DNA of 64,000 bases from Neobacillus massiliamazoniensis (GTDB taxonomy: Bacteria > Bacillota > Bacilli > Bacillales > Cytobacillaceae): the NCBI RefSeq assembly GCF_001048695.1, contig NZ_CVRB01000003.1:620001-684000 (forward strand). The letters run 5' to 3'. Below, piece by piece: positions 55,619 through 63,356 of the stretch (position 1 is the first letter of the stretch; every line of letters begins with the position of its first letter). A program made the translations under genes and the position numbers. The notes under the pieces were generated by a model. The model saw nothing but the letters and a program-made list of their open reading frames with translations, searched no databases and had not been told where the DNA came from.

Positions 55619-55768
55619 ATGGTTAAAAATAAAGCTAAGCATGTAATCCCAGGAGCTAACGCTGCAAAAGCACAAGGACAAGGTGCAGGGTTTAATCAAG
55701 AAATGGCAAACGAACCATTAACGACAAACGAAAGAATGAACAATACAAAGCGTAAAAAAAATAAATAA
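55619..55768 (+). CDS. sspO: Small acid-soluble spore protein O
   Basis: A 49-residue spore protein, [19 protein letters not shown] then [19 protein letters not shown], which is the SspO (CotK) pattern. GAGGGGGTG precedes the ATG by 6 bases. It is divergent from aconitase, as in B. subtilis, where sspO-sspP lie next to citB and are made in the forespore. A dispersed repeat follows the stop. Confidence 0.93.
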   Translation: MVKNKAKHVIPGANAAKAQGQGAGFNQEMANEPLTTNERMNNTKRKKNK

Positions 55769-55773
55769 ACATA

Positions 55774-55850
55774 GAAAAGCGGAAAACGCCTGTTTAGCGA
55801 AGTTCACTAGTCGCTGGGCGCCTAGAGCTGGATATTTCTCGAAGTCAAAA
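55774..55850. repeat. Bacillaceae intergenic repeat, copy 2
   Basis: In the opposite orientation to the copy at 33421-33500, it shares GAAAAGCGGAA, GGCGC(C), AGCTGGA(T/C)AT and TTTCTCGAAGTCAAA. A short third fragment begins at 56422 (AAAAGCGGAAGC). Confidence 0.7.
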
Positions 55851-55869
55851 TGTACTATCCTATAAAAAA

Positions 55870-55899
55870 AAGAAAAGCGGGTTGCTTCCCGCTTTTCTT
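55870..55899 (-). terminator. Terminator of the coiled-coil protein gene
   Basis: AAGAAAAGCGGG and CCCGCTTTTCTT pair perfectly over 12 bp; on the minus strand an eight-T run follows. Confidence 0.9.
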
Positions 55900-56167
55900 A
55901 TTCCGTTTGATTTACCTCGACAACGATGGATTGTAAATCCTGCTGAAAGCGCTCAAGTTGAGCTCTTTGTTTTTCAGATGCAACCTCAAGGGCATTTTCG
56001 ATTTGCTGATACGCCTCATTTACCTCATCCTTTAAATGTTTAAGCTGATGGCCGTAGCTGGCGCTATCCTCGATAATCGTTTCATATAAGCCTTGTGCAT
56101 TTTCAAATCCTTGCTGCGCTGCTTGAAAAGCCAATTGCTTGTCCTTATGGTAAGGATACTTTTGCAT
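55898..56167 (-). CDS. Small coiled-coil protein of unknown function
   Basis: An 89-residue, highly helical, Gln/Glu-rich protein (QAAQQGFENAQGLYETIIED, LKDEVNEAYQQIENALEVA, SEKQRAQLERFQQDLQ) with no signal or membrane segment. I do not recognise the family. GGAAGGAGTG lies 13 bases before the ATG. It sits, in opposite orientation, between the spore genes sspO and sspP, so a spore-related role is possible, but nothing in the sequence proves it. Confidence 0.75.
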   Translation of the reverse strand: MQKYPYHKDKQLAFQAAQQGFENAQGLYETIIEDSASYGHQLKHLKDEVNEAYQQIENALEVASEKQRAQLERFQQDLQSIVVEVNQTE

Positions 56168-56281
56168 TTTTTCTCATTCACTCCTTCCATTTGTATAACG
56201 TTAAATTGCACAGATACTAAGAAAATATTCAGCATAAAAAGGGCATAAGACTGCATCCTAATGGTTGAGGAGGGATATAAA

Positions 56282-56419
56282 ATGAACAAAAACGACGGCA
56301 AGGATATGCGTAAAAATGCTCCGAAGCAATCGGGTCAGCCAGAACCAATGAGTGGTTCACATAAAGTGAAAAATCAACAACATTCAAGAGCCAAACATAA
56401 TAAACATCATGATATGTAA
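56282..56419 (+). CDS. sspP: Small acid-soluble spore protein P
   Basis: A 45-residue protein, [20 protein letters not shown] then [19 protein letters not shown], the SspP (CotL) pattern of Bacillus. GAGGAGGG lies upstream at normal spacing. In B. subtilis sspP follows sspO closely; here the coiled-coil gene intervenes. A hairpin terminator follows. Confidence 0.92.
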   Translation: MNKNDGKDMRKNAPKQSGQPEPMSGSHKVKNQQHSRAKHNKHHDM

Positions 56420-56472
56420 AAGAAAAAGCGGAAGCATCCGTTTATTGGCAAATCATTAGTTTCGCTGTTCAC

Positions 56473-56502
56473 AGGGGCTGACATATAAAAATTTCAGCCC
56501 CT
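56473..56502 (+). terminator. Terminator of sspP
   Basis: AGGGGCTGA pairs with TCAGCCCCT around a 12-base loop, followed by TTT. Confidence 0.7.
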
Positions 56503-56532
56503 TTAAAGACAGCTTTCTTCTATTAAATAAAA

Positions 56533-56557
56533 AAGAGATAGGATTCCCCTATCTCTT
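56533..56557 (-). terminator. Terminator of the cupredoxin gene
   Basis: AAGAGATAGG and CCTATCTCTT pair perfectly around ATTCC; a T-run follows on the minus strand. Confidence 0.85.
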
Positions 56558-56566
56558 GTAACTAAA

Positions 56567-57025
56567 TTATTCTACAATTAATTTTCCAGTCATATTAGCA
56601 TGTCCAGATCCACACATTACAGAACAATGGTATTCAAATGTACCAGTTTTATCAGCAACAAATTCTGCACTATTATTTCCTTGGATGTTTACATTATAAG
56701 CTGGGATCGCTAAACCGTGACCACCATCATCACTTTGAAGTGTGATCTTTACCTTATCACCTTTTTTAACATGTATTTCTTTTTTGTCATATTCAAAATC
56801 CTTTGCATTTACCTTAATGTCTACAACATTTCCAGTTGCAGCATTTGATGAATCGGCTGTTTTAGAAGAATCTTGCGTTTTTTGAGCGCTTTTATCTGCT
56901 GTTTGGGCAGAAGAAGAGGTGCTGTTTGATGATTGATTGGTTGAATTACTTGTGCTTCCACAGGCGCTTAACATAACTGACATTAATACCGTCGCAGACA
57001 ATAAAAGAATTGATTTTTTTTTCAT
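56567..57025 (-). CDS. Cupredoxin lipoprotein with a CuA-type copper site
   Basis: A 152-residue lipoprotein: signal peptide ending in the lipobox LSAC (Cys about residue 21), a Ser/Thr/Gln-rich linker (about 22-60), and a cupredoxin domain. The domain has DDGGHGLAIPAYN (His about 108) and the C-terminal YHCSVMCGSGHANMTG, which has the C-x3-C-x3-H-x2-M spacing of the CuA centre of cytochrome oxidase subunit II and nitrous-oxide reductase. No oxidase genes are adjacent. It probably carries electrons or copper at the cell surface. The ATG at 57025 follows GAGGAG. Confidence 0.82.
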   Translation of the reverse strand: MKKKSILLLSATVLMSVMLSACGSTSNSTNQSSNSTSSSAQTADKSAQKTQDSSKTADSSNAATGNVVDIKVNAKDFEYDKKEIHVKKGDKVKITLQSDDGGHGLAIPAYNVNIQGNNSAEFVADKTGTFEYHCSVMCGSGHANMTGKLIVE

Positions 57026-57147
57026 ATAAAAAACTCCTCTCAAAAATTTTCCTTTTCTACACTAACACTCTTAGCACAAAAAAATGATTAATATTTTATT
57101 AAAGAAAGATTAAATTTTTATATAGGAAATAAGAATAAAGAAAAGAA

Positions 57148-57170
57148 GCAGGTGCTTCTTCAGCACCTGC
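57148..57170 (-). terminator. Terminator of selA
   Basis: GCAGGTGCT and AGCACCTGC pair perfectly around a 5-base loop, followed on the minus strand by a T-rich tract (TTCTTTTCTTTATTC). Confidence 0.75.
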
Positions 57171-57206
57171 AGGTTATGCAATAATAAATTATTCTAGTTC
57201 TTCAGA

Positions 57207-58628
57207 TTAACGTAATCCCTTAACATTGATTAAAGCTTTTAACAGATGATCTTCCTCTTCTTCTGAAACTGTTCGTAAATCAAGTACCAACTCATCCTTG
57301 TTAATTCGTGCTATAATGGCTGGCTTTGCATTAATCCGTAATGTTCTACCAAGTTGTTCTGCAGTTAATTCAGAATGGGTTAAACTAATTAGCATCGAAG
57401 GGAGCTCAACTTCTGGCATCGTCCCCCCACCCACTTGACTAATGCCTGAAATTATCCTTGCCTGAAATTCTGTTGAATGTTTTAGAAGTTGTTCCACAAA
57501 TAATTTGGAGCGGTTTACTAATTCTTCTATAGATACAAGCATATCGCGAATGGTTGGAATATTGCGTATTCCCGTTTCACCCCGAGCATAATCTATTAAT
57601 GTACCTTCTAATGCAGCCAATGTCATTTTATCAACACGAACTACCCTAGCAAGCTGATGTTTTTTCAATCGGTCGATGATAGTTTTTCTTCCGCAAATTA
57701 TCCCTGCCTGGGGTCCTCCCAGCAGCTTATCCCCGCTGAAGGTCACGACATCTGCTCCCATTTCGATTACTTCTTTTACTACTGGCTCTTCTCCAATACC
57801 ATGCTTTTTAAAATCATATAGAGCTCCACTTCCAAGGTCTTCATAATAAATGACATCCTTTAATTCTTTCGTTAACGAGATTAATTCTTCGGATTCCACC
57901 GTATGTGTAAACCCGATGATCTTAAAATTGCTCGTATGAACCTTCATCACAATCGCTGTTTCCGGGGTAACTGCTGTTTCATAGTCGTATAGATGGGTTT
58001 TATTAGTTGTGCCGACCTCTACAAGCTTTGCACCGCTTTCTTCCATAATCGAAGAAATTCGAAAGGATCCGCCAATTTCAACAAGTTGACCTCTTGATAC
58101 AATGACTTCCTTCGATTCTGCGAGCGCTCGTAAGACAAGATAAACTGCTGCTGCATTATTATTAACCACCATCGCGGCTTCTGCACCAGTAATTTCCTTC
58201 AAAATTGCTTCTATATGACTATGGCGGGAACCACGCTCCCCTTCGGCTATCTTATACTCAAGAGTGGAATAATTTTTTGCTATTTTCACCACATGTTCTA
58301 TGGCTTGTTCGCTTAGTCTTGCTCTTCCTAAATTAGTATGTAGTATCGTTCCCGTTGCATTAATGACTTTTTCTAATGTATAGGAAAACTGTTTTTTGAC
58401 ATTGTTCTCCAGGATAATAAATATATCATCAATAAACATTCTTGTTCCTGGTTTGGCACCAGTCCAATTGTCGTTTATGATTTCATGTCTAATTTTTTCG
58501 ATGACTTCCTTTAATTGTCTGGTTAATTGAATAAAGTCTAGCTGACTCGTTTCAAGTAGACTTATAAAACAGCCATGATTTTGAAGCTCATGGACAGGTG
58601 GAATTGAACGCAGCCATTCTTTCACCAT
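57207..58628 (-). CDS. selA: L-seryl-tRNA(Sec) selenium transferase
   Basis: SelA converts seryl-tRNA(Sec) to selenocysteinyl-tRNA(Sec) using selenophosphate. The 473-residue PLP enzyme has the N-terminal domain, TGTILHTNLGRARLSEQAI near residue 90, AAMVVNNNAAAVYL near 145 and the PLP-lysine in FSGDKLLGGPQAGIICG near 292. It is full length, so the organism should make selenocysteine. selB, normally next to selA, is not visible in the window, and neither is a tRNA(Sec) gene. Both should be elsewhere. Confidence 0.94.
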   Translation of the reverse strand: MVKEWLRSIPPVHELQNHGCFISLLETSQLDFIQLTRQLKEVIEKIRHEIINDNWTGAKPGTRMFIDDIFIILENNVKKQFSYTLEKVINATGTILHTNLGRARLSEQAIEHVVKIAKNYSTLEYKIAEGERGSRHSHIEAILKEITGAEAAMVVNNNAAAVYLVLRALAESKEVIVSRGQLVEIGGSFRISSIMEESGAKLVEVGTTNKTHLYDYETAVTPETAIVMKVHTSNFKIIGFTHTVESEELISLTKELKDVIYYEDLGSGALYDFKKHGIGEEPVVKEVIEMGADVVTFSGDKLLGGPQAGIICGRKTIIDRLKKHQLARVVRVDKMTLAALEGTLIDYARGETGIRNIPTIRDMLVSIEELVNRSKLFVEQLLKHSTEFQARIISGISQVGGGTMPEVELPSMLISLTHSELTAEQLGRTLRINAKPAIIARINKDELVLDLRTVSEEEEDHLLKALINVKGLR

Positions 58629-58729
58629 TAAAAACTCCTTCGCTTATTATTCGAGCACCATTATACCATGTTTTCACACATTTTTAAGATGATGGAATAG
58701 AATAAATCATGTTTAAGGAGGAAACCAAA

Positions 58730-59119
58730 ATGATTGCAAAAAATGATGATTCCATAAATTACGCCGAGATGGAAAAGTGGCTTAACAATTATTTCCTAGA
58801 TCCTCTTACTTCCTATTTAGATCAGACACAATTCCAGATCGATCTTTATGAAACGAATAAAGAGTGGATTGTTGAAGCGATTCTTTCTGAATACGATGCA
58901 TCTGAAATTACTGTTCTTATTGAAAAAGAAAAACTAACGATTACTGCCATGATACCCACTCCATCCAAACAGAGTCAAAAAAGAATCCGAGTGATTGAAT
59001 TTCCATTTCAAGTGATTAGTCAAAAGGTTACCGCTACATTCATGGAAGGGATTTTAGAAATCTTTATTTCAAAGACAGACGGAGAGGTTGCAAATAATCG
59101 CTATATTACCTTGCAATAA
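58730..59119 (+). CDS. cotM: Hsp20/alpha-crystallin-like spore coat protein (CotM-like)
   Basis: A 129-residue protein with an alpha-crystallin domain in its second half (WIVEAILSEYDASEITVLIEK, LTITAMIP, and the C-terminal VTATFMEGILEIFISK beta-strands, matching the A-x-x-x-n-G-v-L pattern loosely). B. subtilis CotM has the same size, belongs to the same family and is next to sspP near citB. The ATG at 58730 follows AAGGAGG; the earlier ATG at 58709 lacks a site. Two selenium genes flank it, selA upstream in the opposite orientation and a CxxU gene downstream. Confidence 0.75.
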   Translation: MIAKNDDSINYAEMEKWLNNYFLDPLTSYLDQTQFQIDLYETNKEWIVEAILSEYDASEITVLIEKEKLTITAMIPTPSKQSQKRIRVIEFPFQVISQKVTATFMEGILEIFISKTDGEVANNRYITLQ

Positions 59120-59127
59120 AATCTTTT

Positions 59128-59150
59128 TTATTTATCAGTTTACATAACAT
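59128..59150. repeat. 23-bp repeat with a dif-like XerD half site, copy 2
   Basis: Identical to 28533-28555 over 23 bases, again containing AGTTTACATAA. The flanks differ. Located between the CotM-like gene and its terminator. Confidence 0.6.
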
Positions 59151-59168
59151 GATTATCGTTAATAATAA

Positions 59169-59189
59169 AACCCTCAACTCTTGAGGGTT
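59169..59189. terminator. Bidirectional terminator between the CotM-like and SelW-like genes
   Basis: AACCCTCAA and TTGAGGGTT pair perfectly around CTC, with T-runs in both directions. Confidence 0.85.
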
Positions 59190-59195
59190 CCCTTT

Positions 59196-59435
59196 TTACA
59201 TTGTTTCGATTATCTTTATCATTTCTTCGATTTCAGGAAATACACCTGTATCCATCTTTGAATAGATCTTCTCTCCATTAACAGTAACTTCGAAAACTCC
59301 TCCTGAGCTTGGAATTAGATCAAATTTTTCAATGTCATGGCGAAAATGAATAATGAGTTTTTCCGCGAAACTCGCGGCTCTTGGTGCGTAGTTTCATTGC
59401 ATACAAAATTCAACGGTTATTTGGTATTTCTTCAT
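59196..59435 (-). CDS. SelW/SelT/SelH-family (CxxU) selenoprotein with in-frame UGA as selenocysteine
   Basis: The frame reads MKKYQITVEFCMQ-U-NYAPRAASFAEKL, then a thioredoxin-like body FDLIPSSGGVFEVTVNGEKI, YSKMDTGVFPEIEEM, and ends in TAA: 79 residues with the UGA as residue 14. The C-M-Q-U motif directly after the first beta-strand is the defining CxxU redox motif of the Rdx (SelW/SelT/SelH) family, and length and the SGGVFEV and G.FP segments match. GGAGG lies 8 bases before the ATG. The UGA is followed after 16 bases by a 6-bp hairpin. It lies between selA and selD. An ordinary gene call misses it because UGA breaks the frame. Confidence 0.88.
59363..59377 (-). other. Putative bacterial SECIS hairpin of the SelW-like gene
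   Basis: On the minus strand CCGCGA-GTT-TCGCGG forms a 6-bp perfect stem with a GTT loop. The loop starts 22 bases after the UGA, within the usual 16-37-base window, and its first base is G, as the bacterial SECIS rule requires. Confidence 0.7.
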
Positions 59436-59477
59436 AAATAAACCTCCAATTGTATTTATTTTTAAACTATTGACAAA

Positions 59478-59506
59478 ATTTTATCCTATTAGACAGTCCT
59501 AAGCAA
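59478..59506 (-). promoter_or_regulatory. Candidate promoter of the SelW-like gene
   Basis: On the minus strand TTGCTT (59501-59506) and TAAAAT (59478-59483) are 17 bases apart, about 43 bases upstream of the ATG. Confidence 0.4.
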
Positions 59507-59573
59507 ATGTTTGCCTCTATTAGTGCTAAAAATCCTTGGAAGAGGTATACTGAAATTTATGGAGGTGGACACG

Positions 59574-60626
59574 TTGAGTGAACAAGAAAAAATTCGCCTA
59601 ACCTCTTTATCCACAAAGGCTGGTTGAGGCTGCAAAATTGGTCCTGAGGACCTGGCGCAAGTTTTGCGCCTTTTACCAAAACAAGAACCTGTACCTGAAT
59701 TAATCGTCGGACATGAAACATCTGATGATGCCGGGGTCTATCGTTTAACTGATACGATTGCCCTAATTCAAACTATTGATTACTTTACCCCGATCGTGGA
59801 CGACCCGTATATGTTTGGTCAAATTGCTGCGGCAAACGCCTTAAGTGATGTCTATGCGATGGGCGGAGAACCGAAAACCGTTTTGAACATTGTCGGTTAC
59901 CCAATTAAAAAGCTTGGGCCCGATATACTGTCTGAAATTCTCCGTGGTGCTTATGATAAAGTAAAGGAAGCAGGAGCTATCACGGTTGGTGGACATTCGA
60001 TTGATGACCAAGAGCCAAAATTTGGTCTCTCCGTAACGGGAATAGCACATCCAGATAAAGTTTGGAAAAATATTGGAGCAAAACCGGGTGATGTACTGGT
60101 TTTGACAAAACCTATAGGTGTTGGGATTATTACTACTGGAATCAAAAGGAACGCTGTTACTCCAGAACAGGAGCAAATCGTAACGGACACCATGGCGATG
60201 CTGAACAAAACAGCAGCTCAGCTATTAAGTTCATTTCAGCCTCACGCTGTTACCGATGTAACAGGATTTGGCCTCTTAGGTCACGGGAGTGAAATGGCAC
60301 GCGGCAGCGATGTCAGCTTAGAAATATCCTTTTCTAATGTACCCATTCTTGAAGGCGCAGTGGAGTTAGCTAAAAATGGTGTTGTTCCAGGTGGGTCAAA
60401 GTCCAATCATAAGTGGTTAAACGAAGATATTTTCTATGAAAAAATTCTTCCAGAAGAGCAATTGGTTCTTTGCGATGCGATCACTTCAGGTGGACTCCTT
60501 GTCGCGTTAAATGAGGAAGATGCCATGAGCTACATAGAACAACTTCAATCCAATGGACTATCTCATGCATCTATAATCGGACGGGTCACAGAGAAAAAAG
60601 AAAAACTGATTTATGTAACACGATAA
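59574..60626 (+). CDS. selD: Selenide, water dikinase with selenocysteine
   Basis: SelD makes selenophosphate from selenide and ATP, the selenium donor for SelA. The frame from TTG (GGAGGTG 7 bases upstream) reads SEQEKIRLTSLSTKAG-U-GCKIGPED, and the UGA (59625-59627) is residue 18, exactly where SelD has its catalytic Cys or Sec before the conserved GCK. Downstream are HETSDDAGVYRL, the IDYFTPIVDDPYMFGQIAA metal/ATP region, TVGGHSIDDQEPKFGLSVTG, and TDVTGFGLLGHGSEMA. The product has 350 residues. It is divergent from the SelW-like gene and ends at a strong terminator. Confidence 0.92.
59640..59670 (+). other. Putative SECIS element(s) of selD
   Basis: Two hairpins follow the UGA: GGTCC-TGA-GGACC (loop starts 17 bases after the UGA) and GGCGCAA-GTT-TTGCGCC (loop starts 33 bases after). 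Both loops have G in the first two positions and are within the known distance range. The second shares its GTT loop with the SelW-like gene's hairpin. Confidence 0.65.
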
Positions 60627-60656
60627 CTGCGAAGCAACCTCTGCTTCGCAGTTTTT
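60626..60656 (+). terminator. Terminator of selD
   Basis: ACTGCGAAGCA and TGCTTCGCAGT pair perfectly over 11 bp around a 5-base loop and are followed by TTTT, at the selD stop. Confidence 0.92.
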
Positions 60657-60813
60657 CATAGAAAGAATTTTTTGTTTGAAGGGTTAACATTTACATTAAT
60701 AGGATTAATAGAAGAAATTAATTGAATTCGGAAGAACTGCATCGTTTAACTGATAGGTCGTTGAAACCGTATAAGTATGTAATCTAAAATTTTTAAGCAA
60801 GGAGGAATAAGAA

Positions 60814-61113
60814 GTGCCTACTTGTCAGAACTGTGAAAAAAAATGGTCCTGGTTTGATTCTATAAAAAAATTATTAAAATTCCGTAAAAGTATGAAATGT
60901 AGTCATTGTGGAGAAATTCAATACCAGAGTAAATCATCAAGAAATACAACCTCTTTATTTATACTTCTTCCTATGATTATTCTCCCATTTTCTGTAATCT
61001 TTAATTTGTCATCCTCTTCTGAATTATTATGGGAACTCGTCTTTATACCTGTAGTGATATTCATAACACCATTTTTCTTAAAATTATCTGATAAAAATGA
61101 ACCATTATGGTGA
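60814..61113 (+). CDS. Membrane protein with paired CxxC zinc-finger-like motif (cxxc_20_cxxc family)
   Basis: A 99-residue protein starting with GTG after AAGGAGG. The N terminus has CQNC (residues 4-7) and, about 20 residues later, CSHC (about 29-32), the layout of the TIGR04104 putative zinc-finger family of Bacillus. Two hydrophobic segments follow (about 47-65 and 70-92). These proteins are of unknown function. It stands alone between selD and the convergent tdh-kbl operon. Confidence 0.78.
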   Translation: MPTCQNCEKKWSWFDSIKKLLKFRKSMKCSHCGEIQYQSKSSRNTTSLFILLPMIILPFSVIFNLSSSSELLWELVFIPVVIFITPFFLKLSDKNEPLW

Positions 61114-61125
61114 CATCCGAAAACA

Positions 61126-61164
61126 AAAAGTCAGACTCCTCAACCAAGCGAGGGTCTGACTTTT
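61126..61164. terminator. Bidirectional terminator between the zinc-finger protein and tdh
   Basis: AAAAGTCAGACTCCT pairs with AGGGTCTGACTTTT (one mismatch), giving T-runs on both sides between convergent genes. Confidence 0.85.
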
Positions 61165-61167
61165 GTT

Positions 61168-62136
61168 TTAGGACATCGTTTTACATTTCAAGGATAACTT
61201 AAGACGAAGCTTTTCAAGCATATCCTTGGTCATTTTATCTAAATCATATTCGGATTTAAAGCCCCATTCTTCTTTTGCAGCAGATGCATCAATCGAATTT
61301 GGCCAGCTGTCAGCAATGCTTTGACGAACAGGATCGACTTGATAATTCATCTCAAAGTTTGGCATATATTTTCGAATACTTGCGGAAATATCTTCTGGTT
61401 CAAAGCTCATCGCTGTTACATTGAAAGAATTGCGGTGAACAAGCTTTGCAGGGTCTGCTTCCATTAAATCAACAATTGCTTTTAGTGCATCAGGCATATA
61501 CATCATATCCATATAGGTACCCTTATCGATATAAGAAGTGTAGTGCCCGTTTTTCACTGCTTCATAGTATATTTCAACGGCATAATCCGTCGTACCCCCA
61601 CCTGGCATAGCTACGTAAGAAATCAGACCAGGAAAACGTAATCCACGAGTGTCGACTCCAAATTTATGGTAATAGTAATCGGCCAGAAGCTCTCCAGCCA
61701 CTTTATTTACACCGTACATCGTAGTCGGACGCATAATCGTATCCTGTGGAGTGTCATCCTTTGGAGTCGATGGACCAAAAGCACCGATGGAACTAGGTGT
61801 GAAAAATTGCGCCTTTTGCTCTCTTGCCGTTTCAAGGGCATTCATGAGACCACCCATATTTAAGTTCCAAGCAAATACAGGCTTCGCTTCAGCCGTTGCT
61901 GATAAAAGAGCAGCAAGATGCATGATGGTGTCTACCTTGTATTTTCGTGCGATTTCACCCATTGTTTGTAAATCGGTTACATCCAAAATTTCAAATGGAC
62001 CACTTTCAGCAGCCTCTGTGTCCGATTTCTTAATATCTGTTGCAATGACATTATCGGCACCGTAGGTTTTTCTCAGCATCATCGTTAGCTCTGAACCGAT
62101 TTGTCCTAGTGCGCCTGTGATTAGAATTTTTTTCAT
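61168..62136 (-). CDS. tdh: L-threonine 3-dehydrogenase, SDR (epimerase-like) type
   Basis: Oxidises L-threonine to 2-amino-3-ketobutyrate with NAD. The 322-residue protein is an extended short-chain dehydrogenase: the nucleotide loop [13 protein letters not shown] (residues 5-17), [16 protein letters not shown] (about 70), and the catalytic [12 protein letters not shown] with Tyr and Lys (about 138-142). It differs from the zinc-dependent medium-chain Tdh of B. subtilis and resembles the GalE-like enzymes. Gene context fits: it lies 29 bases downstream of kbl. Confidence 0.87.
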   Translation of the reverse strand: MKKILITGALGQIGSELTMMLRKTYGADNVIATDIKKSDTEAAESGPFEILDVTDLQTMGEIARKYKVDTIMHLAALLSATAEAKPVFAWNLNMGGLMNALETAREQKAQFFTPSSIGAFGPSTPKDDTPQDTIMRPTTMYGVNKVAGELLADYYYHKFGVDTRGLRFPGLISYVAMPGGGTTDYAVEIYYEAVKNGHYTSYIDKGTYMDMMYMPDALKAIVDLMEADPAKLVHRNSFNVTAMSFEPEDISASIRKYMPNFEMNYQVDPVRQSIADSWPNSIDASAAKEEWGFKSEYDLDKMTKDMLEKLRLKLSLKCKTMS

Positions 62137-62165
62137 TTTTGTTTCTCCATCCTCTTTGGTGTCTG

Positions 62166-63356
62166 TTAAATAATACCTAATTCTTTTCCGACTTTTTCAT
62201 AAATTGCAATGGCTTTATCGAGCATTTCTGTTGTATGAGCAGCTGTTGGCATATTGCGGACACGTCCTGTTCCTTTAGGGACAGTTGGGAACACAATCGC
62301 CTTCGCATAAACGCCTTCTTCATTTAAACGTCGACTAAATTGCTGGGTAAGGCTCTCATCTCCAATAATACAAGGAGTAATCGGTGTCTCACTATTTCCA
62401 ATATTAAAGCCTAATTCCTTCAAGCCTTTTTTTAGATAGTTGCCATTTTCCCATAATTTCATATTAAGCTCTGTGCTTTCCATTAATATTTCAATCGATC
62501 GCTTACTTGCGGCCACATCAGCAGGAGTTAACGAAGTAGAAAACAAGAATGGACGACTGCGCACTTTTAACCAATCAATTAGATTTTTCTTCCCGGCAAC
62601 GTAGCCACCAACAACACCAATCGCCTTTGATAAGGTTCCGATTTGGAAGTCGATTTTATCAGATAGACCAAAATGCTTGACGGTACCTGCCCCATCGCCA
62701 AGAACGCCAGATCCATGAGCATCGTCTACATATGTAATCAAATCAAACTCTTCAGCGATTTTTACGATTTCCGGTAGTAAGGCAATATCACCATCCATAG
62801 AGAAAACGCCATCGGTGATAACCATTACTTTATTAAATTGGCCTGATTCAGTTGCTTCTTTTGCTCTAGCACGTAAATCTTCCATATCGGAGTGATTGAA
62901 ACGAATAATTTTTGCTCTCGAAAGACGGCAGCCATCAATAATGGAAGCATGGTTTAATTCATCTGACAAAATGGCATCATTTTTATCCATTACGGCAGAA
63001 ATCGCTGCCATATTACAGTTGAAGCCTGATTGATAGGCAATAGCCGCTTCTGTATGCTTAAATTCTGCAAGTTTTTCCTCTAATTCTACATGCAGCTTAA
63101 GGGTGCCGTTAATGGTACGAACTGCACCTGCACCAACGCCATATTGTTCTATGGCATCGCGTGCTGCTTTTTTCAAGCGTTCATCTGTAGCTAAACCAAG
63201 ATAGTTATTGGAAGAAAGATTAATTAACTCTTTACCATTAATCGTAATTAATGGACCATTTGGACTTTCGAGTGGGTCAATCACATTATAAAGACCTTTT
63301 CCTTTTAAATCCTCAAGGTTATCATTTAAAAAATGTTCTAAAGTATGGCTCGACAC
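62166..63356 (-). CDS. kbl: Glycine C-acetyltransferase (2-amino-3-ketobutyrate CoA ligase)
   Basis: Kbl splits 2-amino-3-ketobutyrate with CoA into glycine and acetyl-CoA, completing threonine catabolism with Tdh. The 396-residue PLP enzyme of the alpha-oxoamine synthase family has [16 protein letters not shown] near residue 50, [12 protein letters not shown] near 210 and the PLP-lysine in [17 protein letters not shown] near 245. It starts with GTG after GGGGG. BioF is a close paralogue, but the tdh neighbour favours Kbl. Confidence 0.9.
   Translation of the reverse strand: MSSHTLEHFLNDNLEDLKGKGLYNVIDPLESPNGPLITINGKELINLSSNNYLGLATDERLKKAARDAIEQYGVGAGAVRTINGTLKLHVELEEKLAEFKHTEAAIAYQSGFNCNMAAISAVMDKNDAILSDELNHASIIDGCRLSRAKIIRFNHSDMEDLRARAKEATESGQFNKVMVITDGVFSMDGDIALLPEIVKIAEEFDLITYVDDAHGSGVLGDGAGTVKHFGLSDKIDFQIGTLSKAIGVVGGYVAGKKNLIDWLKVRSRPFLFSTSLTPADVAASKRSIEILMESTELNMKLWENGNYLKKGLKELGFNIGNSETPITPCIIGDESLTQQFSRRLNEEGVYAKAIVFPTVPKGTGRVRNMPTAAHTTEMLDKAIAIYEKVGKELGII

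Noticed and set aside
59394-59396. The in-frame TGA of the CxxU gene as a nonsense mutation of a dead gene
   Set aside because: The codon falls exactly at the redox Sec position, a hairpin follows at SECIS distance, the rest is intact and selA/selD flank it.
59101-59573. A tRNA(Sec) gene within the selenium locus
   Set aside because: The gaps between genes were read for a long-variable-arm tRNA; only terminators, the dif-like repeat and promoter sequence are there.
59625-59627. selD read as starting after the TGA, at the TTG at 59664
   Set aside because: That start lacks a ribosome site and would remove the catalytic GCK region; the upstream frame has a site and matches SelD.
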